Assembly (NCBI GenBank): GCA_964514235.1
Contig: CAZEPV010000004.1
Span: forward strand, 1 to 64,000
Origin: JAAYRQ01 sp035647235
GTDB lineage: Bacteria > Bacillota > Syntrophomonadia > Syntrophomonadales > Syntrophomonadaceae
Direction: 5' to 3'
DNA: 64,000 bases
A program made the position numbers and the translations under genes. Shown here piece after piece: positions 15,802 through 25,982 of this stretch. Each line of letters starts with the position of its first letter. Position 1 is the first letter of the stretch. The notes beneath the pieces were generated by a model. The model searched no databases. It was given only the letters and a program-made list of their open reading frames with translations, and was not told the DNA's origin.

Positions 15802-17865
15802 TTACTTGTATTTTATATTATATCTTTTTATTTTTTTATACAAAGTGGATCTTGCAATATTCAACAATGAGGCAGCTTCCGAAACGTTGTTATTCTTTAT
15901 AGCGAGGGCTTCCATTATTGCCCTTCGTTCATAATCTCTTATTGTACTTCCTTGTTTTTCGTCTAATAATACCTCATTATCCGCAATATTTTCATTGAGC
16001 ATATCTGATAATAATGATGCAGGTAGGGTCCCGGGCTTGATTATATTTTCATTGGCAGCATTGATGGCATATATTATTGCATTTTCTAATTGTCTTACAT
16101 TACCAGGCCACTTATATTTTCTAAGAACTTCAAAAGTTTCAGAGCAAATTTTCTTTTCGATCCCCATTTTTCGGCAATAAGCATCCAGGAAATATTGGCT
16201 TAATATATCGACATCGCCCTTCCTTTTCCTCAGCGGTGGAATTTGAACAGATAAAACAGATAGGCGGTAAAATAAATCCTCCCGAAAATAATTTTCATTC
16301 ATCAATTTGTTTAGTTCTTTATTCGTAGCTGCAATTAATCGAAAATCTACTTTCTTACTGTGTTGTCCCCCGATACGCACAACTTGCTTATCTTGCAAGA
16401 CCCTAAGAAGGATAGCTTGAAGCTCAATAGGCATATCTCCGATTTCGTCAAGAAAGAGGGTCCCCCCACTAGCAAGCTCGATCTTCCCTGGTTTTCCGTT
16501 TCGGTCGGCTCCTGTAAAACTACCTTTCTCATAGCCAAACAACTCACTTTCTAGTAAGCTTCGGGGAATAGCAGCACAATTTACTACAATAAAGGGTTTT
16601 TGAGGACGGCTTTCATTATGAATTGCCTGAGCAAAAAGTTCTTTGCCAGTACCACTTTCACCTATTAAAAGGATATTTTCTGAAGACTGTGCGAAGTTTT
16701 TTGCCAATTGAATAGCCTCCAAAAATTCACTACTTTTACCAATTAAATCCTCGAAGTGATAAATGGGGACTTGTCCCAATCTGCTGTTAGCGAGATAGTT
16801 AATCTTGTCCATATGGTTAAGCCTTAATACAGCACCATCTACTTCTGCTGTGTTAAGAGCATAAATTATATTAACATTCATTAAATAATCACTTGTCTTA
16901 TTGTTTACAATTATTGATTCCTCAAGACTTCCACTTTCGCCAGAATTAACCATAGATATTAAGCTAGATTTCTTCCCCAAATAGTCACAAATATTGGGTA
17001 ATTCCCCACCTTTCCTGCGTTCTAATATTCTATTACCCTCTTCATTAATATTTAATATTTGCCCCTCTTTATCAATAGCAATAATCCCCTCATCAATAAT
17101 TTCCAAAGTGGATTCCAATCTTTTATGGGTGCTTGACAATATCTTGTAGCTTTTTTCTAATTGGAATTTATTTTCAATGGCTAAAGCCATGGCAATAATT
17201 AAACCCAATGTATGTGAACTTAAAATTTGAAATTTTTTTTCCCAAGGCTTATCCGTAATCGGTTGTGCGAAATTTATCGTTGCCAAAATTTCCCCATTTT
17301 TATCCCTTATAGGTGCTGCATATCCTATAAAATCTCTAAATATTTCACTATATGCTAAAGGGCCTAACAGCTGAACTGGCCTCCCACTTTGTATGCATAA
17401 AGAATGCCCATTTGTCCCTCGGACATCTTCACTCCAATCTGAACCGGCTCTGCCTGATAGTGCTGTCATAGACGAATTAAGATTACCTTGTGCTAAAATG
17501 AGTATACCTTCTCGTTCAATTAAAGCGAGCATATAACTAGAAGACAATGCTATCTTTTTAAAAGCCTCCATAAGGGGTCGTGTAGTTTCAATTAGCATTT
17601 GATGCTCCCTTTCTTTTTCGGAAAAGGCTTCATGGTTAAGCCTGCTATCAATGCTTTCATAAAAGGGATCCACCTTAAATTTGCGACTTCTAATCCATGA
17701 ACTAGTTATTAATGGGTTAATGTCAGAATAGTCATCTGGATTAAAATTCCTGTTTTTTAGAAAATCTGCTTTGCATGCTACAATTGATTTAAAAGTTTCT
17801 TTACTATCTAGATATTGCCTAAAAACGGGGGAATGGGGTTGTTCATCCATCCCAGCTTGTGCCAT
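15802..17865 (-). CDS. sigma-54-dependent activator (GAF-PAS-AAA-Fis), AcoR/DhaR-like
   Basis: 687 residues. An N-terminal GAF-like sensor (about 85-235), a PAS domain (about 250-350), the AAA+ sigma-54 interaction domain (about 372-600) with Walker A GESGTGKE at 402-409, the sigma-54 loop as GSFTGA and Walker B GGTLFLDEIG, then a Fis-type helix-turn-helix in the last 40 residues. It opens transcription from sigma-54 promoters by ATP hydrolysis in response to a ligand or redox cue in the GAF/PAS part. The start is ATG behind AAGGAG. It is directly upstream of operon 2, and both operons share its likely target elements, so control of both is inferred. Confidence 0.92.
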   Translation of the reverse strand: MAQAGMDEQPHSPVFRQYLDSKETFKSIVACKADFLKNRNFNPDDYSDINPLITSSWIRSRKFKVDPFYESIDSRLNHEAFSEKEREHQMLIETTRPLMEAFKKIALSSSYMLALIEREGILILAQGNLNSSMTALSGRAGSDWSEDVRGTNGHSLCIQSGRPVQLLGPLAYSEIFRDFIGYAAPIRDKNGEILATINFAQPITDKPWEKKFQILSSHTLGLIIAMALAIENKFQLEKSYKILSSTHKRLESTLEIIDEGIIAIDKEGQILNINEEGNRILERRKGGELPNICDYLGKKSSLISMVNSGESGSLEESIIVNNKTSDYLMNVNIIYALNTAEVDGAVLRLNHMDKINYLANSRLGQVPIYHFEDLIGKSSEFLEAIQLAKNFAQSSENILLIGESGTGKELFAQAIHNESRPQKPFIVVNCAAIPRSLLESELFGYEKGSFTGADRNGKPGKIELASGGTLFLDEIGDMPIELQAILLRVLQDKQVVRIGGQHSKKVDFRLIAATNKELNKLMNENYFREDLFYRLSVLSVQIPPLRKRKGDVDILSQYFLDAYCRKMGIEKKICSETFEVLRKYKWPGNVRQLENAIIYAINAANENIIKPGTLPASLLSDMLNENIADNEVLLDEKQGSTIRDYERRAIMEALAIKNNNVSEAASLLNIARSTLYKKIKRYNIKYK

Positions 17866-18049
17866 TGTATCGCTCCTTTCTTATTTTCAAATATTACGAT
17901 TAAACGGCAAAAGTGTTGTCCTATTATTTAAATAAAGCAATGCTCTGCAATAGCTCTAAACTTCCCCTACCTTTACTATTTAATTAAATAGCAAAATTAT
18001 TATAAATTATAATGTAATATATCAAGTAATTTGTTAGTTCCCTTGCATA

Positions 18050-18319
18050 TTACAGACAGTAGTTTCTCAGTAATTCCTTTGTAAAAATACTTCCATCAGA
18101 ATGTTTATCATTAATGAACAGACTATATCTTTCAGTCCCTATGTCAAAGCAAAACAATATCATTTTCCCAGCTTTGTAGAAAGAGTATGAATACCAAGTA
18201 CATTCTCCCTCAAGTTCATCAAATTGTATATCAAAGATATTATCACCAAATTCTTTATACCGGCATTCCATAGATATCTTTCCAAGAAATCGCCCCATAT
18301 AAATCAATATTTTTGGCAT
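18050..18319 (-). CDS. hypothetical protein, possibly the tail of a broken HNH protein
   Basis: An 89-codon frame (MPKILIYMGRFLGKIS...) with no clear Shine-Dalgarno. It starts inside the end of an HNH-endonuclease-like remnant in another frame, so it may be that gene's C-terminal part after a frameshift. It contains no motif I recognise. Confidence 0.35.
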   Translation of the reverse strand: MPKILIYMGRFLGKISMECRYKEFGDNIFDIQFDELEGECTWYSYSFYKAGKMILFCFDIGTERYSLFINDKHSDGSIFTKELLRNYCL

Positions 18320-18456
18320 TTATCACAAACAGCATTGCGAAGAATTCCATCGTCATTCCCTAGGAACTATGGAACAATGTGTTCTACAGTATTAAAGTTT
18401 GTACCCTTTTGAAGGCAAAAAATACATTGATGTTGCCCTCCTCCCACAAGTATCAT
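18301..18456 (-). pseudogene. HNH endonuclease remnant
   Basis: Read from an ATG at 18456 this gives GGGQHQCIFCLQKG, NTVEHIVP, a TAG stop, FLGNDDG and VCDKCQKY before another stop. CxxC, EHIVP and CDKC in this order are the zinc and catalytic signature of small HNH endonucleases. The in-frame stop at the position of the usual S/E after EHIVP shows it is dead. Confidence 0.55.
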
Positions 18457-18594
18457 CCCCTTTCAAAGAATAGCAAAATGTCATTTCACAAATTTCCATT
18501 TTCCAACTTTGTCCCCCCAGGCTTCTATTATTATTATACCAAAAGATGTTACATAATGACCTATTGTTGACTTCAAAGCTGTTTCAAATAAAAA

Positions 18595-18631
18595 GGATAT
18601 TATCTACCAAAACTGCCGGTAGATAATATCC
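18595..18631 (-). terminator. rho-independent terminator of ppdK
   Basis: A perfect 14-bp stem GGATATTATCTACC with a 9-nt loop; on the minus strand it is followed by TTTTTATTT. It lies about 90 bp after the ppdK stop. Confidence 0.8.
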
Positions 18632-18717
18632 CTACTTTATTTTAATTTTATGCCCCTCAAACCTTTGGTAAACAAAGGTTTCTACCTCTGACCGACCAAA
18701 CCAGTACCACCCTGGGA

Positions 18718-21363
18718 TTAGTCCTTGCTGTTAACCGCCGCCTGGGCGGCGGCTAATCTGGCTATAGGTATCCGATAGGGTGAGCAGCTTACATAGCCTA
18801 AGCCAATTTGGTGACAAAATTCTATGGAGCTTGGTTCCCCGCCATGCTCGCCGCATATACCTAGCAAAATATCTGCTTTTACTGTACGGGCTTTTTCTAC
18901 AGCCATTTTCATCAATGTACCTACCCCTTCTTGGTCTAATACCGCGAAGGGATTATCTTTAAGAATTCTTTTATCCAAATATATGGGAATGAATTTACCT
19001 TCAGCATCATCCCGACTAAAACCAAATGTAGTCTGGGTTAAGTCATTAGTACCAAAGGAGAAAAATTCCGCTTCCTGGGCTATTTCATCAGCCATTATAC
19101 AAGCCCGAGGCAGTTCAATCATAGTTCCCACCACGTAATCTAGTTCAGTATTCGCCTCACTTTTAACTTGCTGATATACATCTTCAATTTCAGTCTTGAG
19201 TATGGTAAATTCGCTTAAATCCATTACCAAAGGAATCTCAATTTCTACGAAAGTTTTAACCCCTTCATTTTTCAGGAGAACCATGGCTTCAAATATCGCC
19301 TGACTTTGCATCCGATATATTTCGGGATAGGTTATGCCCAGGCGGCAGCCCCTATGTCCTAGCATAGGATTATTTTCAACTAGTTTGTTTATTTTCGCCA
19401 ACATTTCTTCTTTGGCAAAAATCAACTTCCGTTCAGCATTGCTTTGCTTTAATTGTTCTATTTCCAAGGCTAAAGTAGTATATTCGGGTAAGAATTCATG
19501 TAAAGGAGGATCAAGTAGTCTAATAGTGACTGGTGCTGGGGCCATAGCTTTTAAAATACCGTAGAAATCATTTTTCTGTACCGGTAAAAGTTTAGCTAAA
19601 GCTTCTTCACGTTCTTCAATCGTTTCCGCTAATATCATATCCTGCACAATAGGCAACCTATCCAGAGCCATAAACATATGCTCGGTTCGGCATAAGCCAA
19701 TACCTTCAGCCCCGTATTCCTTAGCTTTTAGGGCATCTTGGGGACTATCCGCATTAGCCCTTACTGATAAGGCCTTAATTTCATTAGCCCAATCCAAAAG
19801 CGTTTCAAAATCATTAGATAGGGTAGGCTCAATCATAGGTACTTCACCTACCATTACATTACCTGTAGTTCCATCAATAGTTATTATATCGCCCTCTTTG
19901 ACTACTATACCATTGACCATAAATTCTTGGTTTTCCATATTGATTTTGATGGATTCACAACCACAAACGCAAGGTTTACCCATACCCCTCGCAACTACTG
20001 CAGCATGAGAAGTCATGCCACCCCGGGAAGTTAATATGCCTTGGGCATGGATTATGCCATGAATATCATCAGGAGTAGTTTCACTACGTACTAAGACGAT
20101 TTTTTCCCCGAGTTCACCTTGTTTTTCAGTTTGGTCAGCATCAAATAATACTTTTCCACTAGCTGCACCAGGTGAAGCAGGTAGCCCTTTGGCAATGGGT
20201 TCGAGTTTTACACTGGTGTCAATTTGTCTATGGAGCAATTGATCGAGTTGTCCGGGGTCTACTCTTAAAAGAGCTTCCTCCTTACTAATAATTCCTTCAT
20301 TAAACATATCTACTGCTATTTTAACCGAGGCTTTGGCAGTGCGTTTACCATTTCTAGTTTGTAACATATATAAATGACCTTTTTCCACCGTAAACTCTAT
20401 ATCTTGCATATCCCGATAATGGTTTTCCAGCTTAGTGCAAGTATCTATAAACTGTTCATAAACAGTAGGCAGTTCCTCTTTTAGCTTGGATATAGGCATA
20501 GGGGTTCTGATACCAGCCACTACATCCTCACCTTGGGCATTGATCAAAAATTCTCCGTATAATTCCTTATCACCATTGGATGGATTACGGGTAAATGCTA
20601 CCCCAGTCCCACAGTCATCACCCATATTACCGAAAGCCATAGACTGAATATTTACGGCTGTACCTAATTTATCATCAATTTTATTAATCCTTCTGTAAAC
20701 AATAGCCCTTTGATTATTCCAAGAAGAAAAAACCGCAGCAATAGCCATAGTTAATTGTTCCTTGACATCTTGGGGAAAATCAAAATCCTTCTCCATTTTT
20801 ACAATTTCCTTATATTCAGCAATAATTTCCTTAAGTTCTTCCGCAGGTATTTCATAATCGAAAATTAACCTAAGTTTTCTTTTATATCTTTCAATTACAT
20901 CATCAAATAAGGAATGATCCAGCTCTAGAACAACATTACTAAACATTTGAATAAATCTACGGTAACAATCATAAGCAAACCTAGTGTCACCAGTTAATTC
21001 GGCTAGTCCCTTAACCGATTCATCATTTAAGCCTAGATTAAGAATAGTATCCATCATCCCTGGCATTGATACTGCTGCACCAGAACGAACTGAAACCAAC
21101 AGTGGGTCTTTCTTATCACCAAACGATTTGCCTGTCTGGGCTTCTATTTCCTTTAGGGCAGCAAACACTTGGTCCAACATATCACCAGGAAACTTTTGGC
21201 CCGATTCCAAAAAAGCATTACAAGCCTCGGTAGTAATAGTAAAGCCAGGAGGTACAGGCAGACCTATGCGGCTCATTTCTGCCAAGTTAGCACCCTTGCC
21301 CCCCAAAATCAACCTCATATCAGAGTGACCTTCCTCAAATAAATATACATATTTACTAGACAT
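18718..21363 (-). CDS. ppdK: pyruvate, phosphate dikinase
   Basis: 881 residues, full length for the family. It has an N-terminal nucleotide-binding domain (KGANLAEM near 24, SGAAVSMPGMMDTILNLG near 95), the swivelling phosphohistidine domain with GGMTSHAAVVARGMGKPCVCG around 450, and a PEP/pyruvate barrel ending with GTNDLTQTTFGFSRDDA and CGEHGGEPSS. It interconverts pyruvate + ATP + Pi and PEP + AMP + PPi in the cytoplasm, linking glycolysis and gluconeogenesis. It overlaps by 8 bp with the gene for its regulatory protein upstream. A dead copy of its C-terminus lies at 3847-4338. Confidence 0.97.
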   Translation of the reverse strand: MSSKYVYLFEEGHSDMRLILGGKGANLAEMSRIGLPVPPGFTITTEACNAFLESGQKFPGDMLDQVFAALKEIEAQTGKSFGDKKDPLLVSVRSGAAVSMPGMMDTILNLGLNDESVKGLAELTGDTRFAYDCYRRFIQMFSNVVLELDHSLFDDVIERYKRKLRLIFDYEIPAEELKEIIAEYKEIVKMEKDFDFPQDVKEQLTMAIAAVFSSWNNQRAIVYRRINKIDDKLGTAVNIQSMAFGNMGDDCGTGVAFTRNPSNGDKELYGEFLINAQGEDVVAGIRTPMPISKLKEELPTVYEQFIDTCTKLENHYRDMQDIEFTVEKGHLYMLQTRNGKRTAKASVKIAVDMFNEGIISKEEALLRVDPGQLDQLLHRQIDTSVKLEPIAKGLPASPGAASGKVLFDADQTEKQGELGEKIVLVRSETTPDDIHGIIHAQGILTSRGGMTSHAAVVARGMGKPCVCGCESIKINMENQEFMVNGIVVKEGDIITIDGTTGNVMVGEVPMIEPTLSNDFETLLDWANEIKALSVRANADSPQDALKAKEYGAEGIGLCRTEHMFMALDRLPIVQDMILAETIEEREEALAKLLPVQKNDFYGILKAMAPAPVTIRLLDPPLHEFLPEYTTLALEIEQLKQSNAERKLIFAKEEMLAKINKLVENNPMLGHRGCRLGITYPEIYRMQSQAIFEAMVLLKNEGVKTFVEIEIPLVMDLSEFTILKTEIEDVYQQVKSEANTELDYVVGTMIELPRACIMADEIAQEAEFFSFGTNDLTQTTFGFSRDDAEGKFIPIYLDKRILKDNPFAVLDQEGVGTLMKMAVEKARTVKADILLGICGEHGGEPSSIEFCHQIGLGYVSCSPYRIPIARLAAAQAAVNSKD

Positions 21364-22177
21364 TGCTAATCCTCCTGTAGTATATTTCTAGAATTTTGCT
21401 AGCAGTTTCCTCTACTGCCTTATTGGTGACATCTATTACTGGACAACCCAGTTTTTTCATAATCTCATTTGAAAATTCTAGTTCCTCTTGAATCCTGCCT
21501 TCATTGGCATAATTAGCTTGGCCTTTTAACCCTAACGTTTTAAGGCGTTCGGTCCTAATATGATAAAGCAAATCAGGTTTGACCGTCAGCCCAATAACTT
21601 TACCTTTTTCAGCTTTAAAGAGTTCCTCTGGTGGGTTTACTTCTGGTACTAGGGGCACATTAGCTACCTTGATTCTTTTATGAGCCAAATACATTGCCAA
21701 AGGGGTTTTGGAAGTTCTTGAAACACCTACTAGAACTATATCAGCTAAATTTACGCCCCTCGGATCTTTGCCATCATCGTATCTTACTGCAAATTCAACC
21801 GCTTCGATTCTGCGGTAGTACATTTCATCTAGTTTACGTAACAAGCCTGGTTCTTTTCTAGGCTCTATATGGCTGACCGATTTAAAAGCATCTATAAGTG
21901 GGCCCAGAACATCTATACATAGAATCCCAGCTTCCGCTGATTTCTCTTCCAAAAAATCGGCCATTTCATCAATAACTAAAGTATAGGCAATAATAAAATT
22001 ACTTTGGGCTGCATGTTTAACTATTTCCTCTAAAGTGTCAAAATCTGAAATATTAGGCACCCGGCGTATCTCCATAGTACCTGAGTTAAACTGACTAGCT
22101 GCTGCTCTAACTACTAATTCAGCTGTTTCGCCAATAGAATCTGATACGATATATATTCCCGGCAATTGATTAGTCAA
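21356..22177 (-). CDS. PPDK regulatory protein (bifunctional kinase/Pi-dependent phosphorylase)
   Basis: 273 residues of the DUF299 family. It opens with IYIVSDSIGETAELVVRAAASQF and has a P-loop-like VGVSRTSKTPLAMYLA near residue 150. Members use ADP to phosphorylate, and Pi to dephosphorylate, the Thr next to the catalytic His of PPDK (TSH in GGMTSHAAV), switching the enzyme off and on. The start of ppdK overlaps its end by 8 bp, consistent with translational coupling. The upstream gene is a CcpN-like repressor, as in Bacillus ccpN-yqfL. Confidence 0.95.
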   Translation of the reverse strand: MTNQLPGIYIVSDSIGETAELVVRAAASQFNSGTMEIRRVPNISDFDTLEEIVKHAAQSNFIIAYTLVIDEMADFLEEKSAEAGILCIDVLGPLIDAFKSVSHIEPRKEPGLLRKLDEMYYRRIEAVEFAVRYDDGKDPRGVNLADIVLVGVSRTSKTPLAMYLAHKRIKVANVPLVPEVNPPEELFKAEKGKVIGLTVKPDLLYHIRTERLKTLGLKGQANYANEGRIQEELEFSNEIMKKLGCPVIDVTNKAVEETASKILEIYYRRISNV

Positions 22178-22180
22178 GGC

Positions 22181-22834
22181 TTAAACCCCCTCATATTTTG
22201 TACAAGCTAAATCTAAGAAAAACCTGGCAAAAGTAGTTTTGGTTATTTTACCGACTACCTCTAGTTTTTCATCTCCATCCTCATCAATAAAGCATTTTAC
22301 TACAGGCAAGCTGTCTATTTCATGCTCTACTACTTTTCTAATAGCATCAATTATGGTTTCTTCCGCCGTTGTAGTAATAATATTAGGCATTCTGGTCATT
22401 ATTACACTAACGGGAACTTTATGAATATCAGCATTACCCAAAGTAGTTTTTAAAAAATCCTTCCTAGAAACTAAACCTGTTAAATAATTATCATCACTAA
22501 CCACAAAGATACTGCCTGTATCTTCAACAAATAAAGTAACTATAGCATCGTAAATACTACAAGTTTCCCTGATTACTACCGGTAAAGACTGAATATCCTT
22601 AACCCGATAACGACTTAAAACCCTTTTAATTCTACTATCAATTCCCTCACTTCGATAAGTATAGCCCACTCGAGGTTTGGCTTCCAAAAAACCCGACATA
22701 GTTAATACTGCTAAATCTGATCTTAATGCGGCTCTAGTTACTTCAAGCCTTTCCGCAATATTTTCCCCCGTAATAGGGCCATTGTGTTTTACTATCTCTA
22801 TAATCTTTTCTTGCCTATCTGTTAATTCAATCAT
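22181..22834 (-). CDS. CcpN-like transcriptional repressor (HTH + two CBS domains)
   Basis: 217 residues: an N-terminal winged helix (about 5-55, GPITGENIAERLEVTRAALRS) and two CBS domains (about 75-135 and 142-210; DDNYLTGLVSRKDFLK, EHEIDSLPVV). CBS domains sense adenine nucleotides. In Bacillus the ortholog CcpN represses gluconeogenic genes and precedes the PPDK-regulator homolog, the same order as here. A GGTGGTG ribosome site precedes the ATG. The regulon in this organism is not known; ppdK is the obvious candidate. Confidence 0.88.
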   Translation of the reverse strand: MIELTDRQEKIIEIVKHNGPITGENIAERLEVTRAALRSDLAVLTMSGFLEAKPRVGYTYRSEGIDSRIKRVLSRYRVKDIQSLPVVIRETCSIYDAIVTLFVEDTGSIFVVSDDNYLTGLVSRKDFLKTTLGNADIHKVPVSVIMTRMPNIITTTAEETIIDAIRKVVEHEIDSLPVVKCFIDEDGDEKLEVVGKITKTTFARFFLDLACTKYEGV

Positions 22835-22927
22835 TTTTCACCACCCAATTATGCTATACTTTTTGGGTAAACTAATCCTAAATTATATATACTATATCAT
22901 TTAATAAAATCCTATTGGAAACTTTTT

Positions 22928-24994
22928 TTAAATTATGGTTTTATTAAAGTCCGCAAATTTCAAACATAACTCAGCAATGGCTTTAAGTAAACTTAATCTA
23001 GCAGCTTTTAATTCTTCATCCTCCACCATAACCATAACTTTATCAAAAAAGTCATCTATTTTAGGTCTCAGATCGGCTATAGTATCTAAAGCAGCCTGGT
23101 ATTCGCAGGCAGCAAATAAATTCCCAACCTCATCTTTAATATTATTAAAAGCTGAATATAATTCTATCTCACTTTCATCTTCCAAAATTCCAGCAGTGAC
23201 CACATTACTGTCCCATTTTTTTGATAAATTATTAGCCCGATTAAATACCACCATAAAATCAGCAAAACTTGGCATAGCCTTAAATTCGGTAAGCACTTCA
23301 GTTTTCAGTACTATCTCATTAATATTATTATGGGGTACCGCTAAAATAGCTTCTACAGTGTCGTGACTTATATCCCCTTCTAAAATCACCCCTTTAAGTC
23401 TTTGCAAGACAAAATCAAATACCTCACTTACAGTAGTAGCATTATCACTGCTAGTTTGGACTCCTACCAAAGTTTGATACGAATATTGTAATATTGCTGG
23501 TAAATCAAGGTTTAAGTCCTTTTCTAATAAAATATTTACCAGGCCGATTGCTTGCCGCCTCAATGCATAAGGATCCTGAGAACCCGTAGGTTTTATACCT
23601 ATAGCAAAAAAAGCCACCAAATTATCTATTTTCTCGGCTAGACTTAAAAGGATTCCCGTTGTTGTAGTAGGAAGAATGTCCCCCGCGAATCTAGGCAGAT
23701 AATGTTCATATATGGCTGTGGCTACCTCCCCATCTTCCTTGCTTTGTTGGGCATAATATCTACCCATAATTCCCTGCAATTCTGGAAATTCATATACCAT
23801 GTTACTTACTAAGTCAGCCTTGCATAGCCTAGCTGCCCGACTAGTTTTGTCCTTCCCACCTAAACTGTAGGTGTCCCCGATATAAAGAGCTAATTGTTCT
23901 ATGCGTTTCACCTTATCTAGAATACTACCTAATTTTTCGTGAAAAAGAACCTCGTCTAACTTATCTATCATACGCTCTAAGGGAAACTTAGTGTCCTCCT
24001 GCCAAAAGAAAAGAGCATCTTCCAGTCTAGCTTTAAGCACCCTTTCATTCCCTAATTTTACTACATCTATATTGTAATTAGTACCATTCCTGATTCCTAT
24101 AAAGCCGTTTAACAAATTATCTTTTTCATCAAATATAGGAAAATATCTTTGGTGTTCAATCATACTGGTAGTTAAGACTTCAACTGGGACATCTAAATAA
24201 GATGGGGAAAATTCCCCATAAAATGCGGTCGGATATTCTACCAAATAAGTTACCTCATCTAATAATTTATCATTTTCCAAGGGAAGACCCCCTGCTTTTT
24301 CTGCCACCTCCTTAATTTGCCTCTTAATCATGGCTTTTCTTTGGGCTTGATCATAAATTACATAATTATCTTCTAATAATTTAAAATAAGCCTCTACACT
24401 AGGCACCTCTAGTTCCCCTGATAAAAATCTATGTCCATAAGTAATATTACTACTAGTTATATTTTCTAACTGAAACTCAACTATTTCCTCCCCCAACATG
24501 GCTAAAATCCACCTAATGGGTCGGGCAAATCTTAATTTATAATCCCCCCATCTCATTGATTTAGGGAAAGACAAGTTTTGAATTAAATCCGCTAGTAATT
24601 GGGGCAAAAGATGTATAGTTTCTTCACCTTGCTCGGTTTTGACTGCAAAAATATAATCAATACCCGATACTTCCCTTATCTCTAAATCCTTTACCGCAAC
24701 TTTTTGTGCCTTGGCGAAACCTAAAGTAGCTTTGGTGGGCTCACCTTGTTCATCAAAGGCAATGGCCTTTTTAGGACCACGATTTTCTATAATCGCATCA
24801 GCCTGCTTTAGTGCTATATCCTGTCCATGTATTATTAATCTTCTTGGAGTAGCATAAACATTTATATTACCAACCATGATCCTTTTTTCGGCAAACTTTT
24901 CTTTGGCCCTATCCTTTAGCTGTGGGATTATAGTAGACATGTAGTCAGCTGGTAATTCTTCTACACCTATTTCAAGTAATAAATCCTTAGTCAT
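22928..24994 (-). CDS. glyS: glycyl-tRNA synthetase beta subunit
   Basis: 688 residues, the normal length. It starts MTKDLLLEIGVEELPADYM and keeps family blocks such as FPKSMRWGDYKLRFARPIRW, GHRFLSG, SMIEHQRYFPIF and QDPYALRRQAIGLVNIL, ending with a DALR anticodon-binding domain. With GlyQ it forms the bacterial alpha2beta2 enzyme charging tRNA-Gly. It overlaps glyQ by 8 bp and shares its T-box control. Confidence 0.97.
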   Translation of the reverse strand: MTKDLLLEIGVEELPADYMSTIIPQLKDRAKEKFAEKRIMVGNINVYATPRRLIIHGQDIALKQADAIIENRGPKKAIAFDEQGEPTKATLGFAKAQKVAVKDLEIREVSGIDYIFAVKTEQGEETIHLLPQLLADLIQNLSFPKSMRWGDYKLRFARPIRWILAMLGEEIVEFQLENITSSNITYGHRFLSGELEVPSVEAYFKLLEDNYVIYDQAQRKAMIKRQIKEVAEKAGGLPLENDKLLDEVTYLVEYPTAFYGEFSPSYLDVPVEVLTTSMIEHQRYFPIFDEKDNLLNGFIGIRNGTNYNIDVVKLGNERVLKARLEDALFFWQEDTKFPLERMIDKLDEVLFHEKLGSILDKVKRIEQLALYIGDTYSLGGKDKTSRAARLCKADLVSNMVYEFPELQGIMGRYYAQQSKEDGEVATAIYEHYLPRFAGDILPTTTTGILLSLAEKIDNLVAFFAIGIKPTGSQDPYALRRQAIGLVNILLEKDLNLDLPAILQYSYQTLVGVQTSSDNATTVSEVFDFVLQRLKGVILEGDISHDTVEAILAVPHNNINEIVLKTEVLTEFKAMPSFADFMVVFNRANNLSKKWDSNVVTAGILEDESEIELYSAFNNIKDEVGNLFAACEYQAALDTIADLRPKIDDFFDKVMVMVEDEELKAARLSLLKAIAELCLKFADFNKTII

Positions 24995-25904
24995 TATTAT
25001 CCTCCTTAGCAGCTAATAATTGGCTTCTTAACTTTTCATCTTTTAATAAAGGATAATTTAAATCTTCCCTTTGCTTAACATAGGCTTTAGCCACTATCCT
25101 AGCCAAGTCCCTTACTCTGCCTATATAAGCAGTCCGCTCAGTAACACTAATGGCACCTCGGGCATCTAACAAATTGAATAAGTGGGAACATTTTAAAACA
25201 TAATCATAAGCTGGCAAAACCAACTGTTTTTCTACTACCTGCATAGCCTCCGCTTCACACAAATTAAACATAGTGGTTAATCTATCAATATCAGCAAAAG
25301 TGAAATTATAGTGGGAATAATCTACCTCACCTTGATGGTGAATGTCAGCATAAGTTATATCATCAAGCCATTTAATATCATAAACACTTTCTTTATTTTG
25401 AATATACATAGATATACGTTCCAAACCATAAGTAATTTCTGCCGAAACAGGTTTACAATCAAAGCCACCACACTGTTGGAAATAAGTGAACTGGGTAATT
25501 TCCATCCCATCCAACCATACTTCCCAACCTAAGCCCCAAGCCCCTAATGTAGGGGATTCCCAATTATCTTCTACAAACCTAATATCGTGTTTTTCTAGTT
25601 CAATCCCTAATACTTTTAGGCTATCTAAATACAGATCTATTACATTGTCAGGGGAAGGTTTTAATATAACTTGATATTGATAATAGTGCTGCAAGCGATT
25701 GGGGTTTTCGCCATATCTACCATCAGTAGGCCTTCTAGATGGTTCTACATAAGCCACATTCCATGGCTCAGGACCCAAAGCCCTCAAAAATGTAGCCGGA
25801 TTCATGGTGCCAGCCCCTTTTTCTATATCATAGGGTTGCTGAATGATACACCCATTTTTAGCCCAATAATCTTGCAATTTCAAGATTATTTCCTGAAAAT
25901 TCAT
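24987..25904 (-). CDS. glyQ: glycyl-tRNA synthetase alpha subunit
   Basis: 305 residues. It contains the class II signature regions: ATFLRALGPEPWNVAYVEPS, RPTDGRYGENPNRLQHYYQ and EVWLDGMEITQFTYFQQ. This is the catalytic subunit that activates glycine. The start is ATG behind AAGGAGGAG. It is preceded by a T-box leader and forms a two-gene operon with glyS. Confidence 0.98.
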   Translation of the reverse strand: MNFQEIILKLQDYWAKNGCIIQQPYDIEKGAGTMNPATFLRALGPEPWNVAYVEPSRRPTDGRYGENPNRLQHYYQYQVILKPSPDNVIDLYLDSLKVLGIELEKHDIRFVEDNWESPTLGAWGLGWEVWLDGMEITQFTYFQQCGGFDCKPVSAEITYGLERISMYIQNKESVYDIKWLDDITYADIHHQGEVDYSHYNFTFADIDRLTTMFNLCEAEAMQVVEKQLVLPAYDYVLKCSHLFNLLDARGAISVTERTAYIGRVRDLARIVAKAYVKQREDLNYPLLKDEKLRSQLLAAKEDNND

Positions 25905-25982
25905 CTATTTAACTCCTCCTTGCCTTGCTCTACTTCTTGTTTTTCAGTGCCCTCAGTGGCAAAATATTTTTAAATTAAGAAC

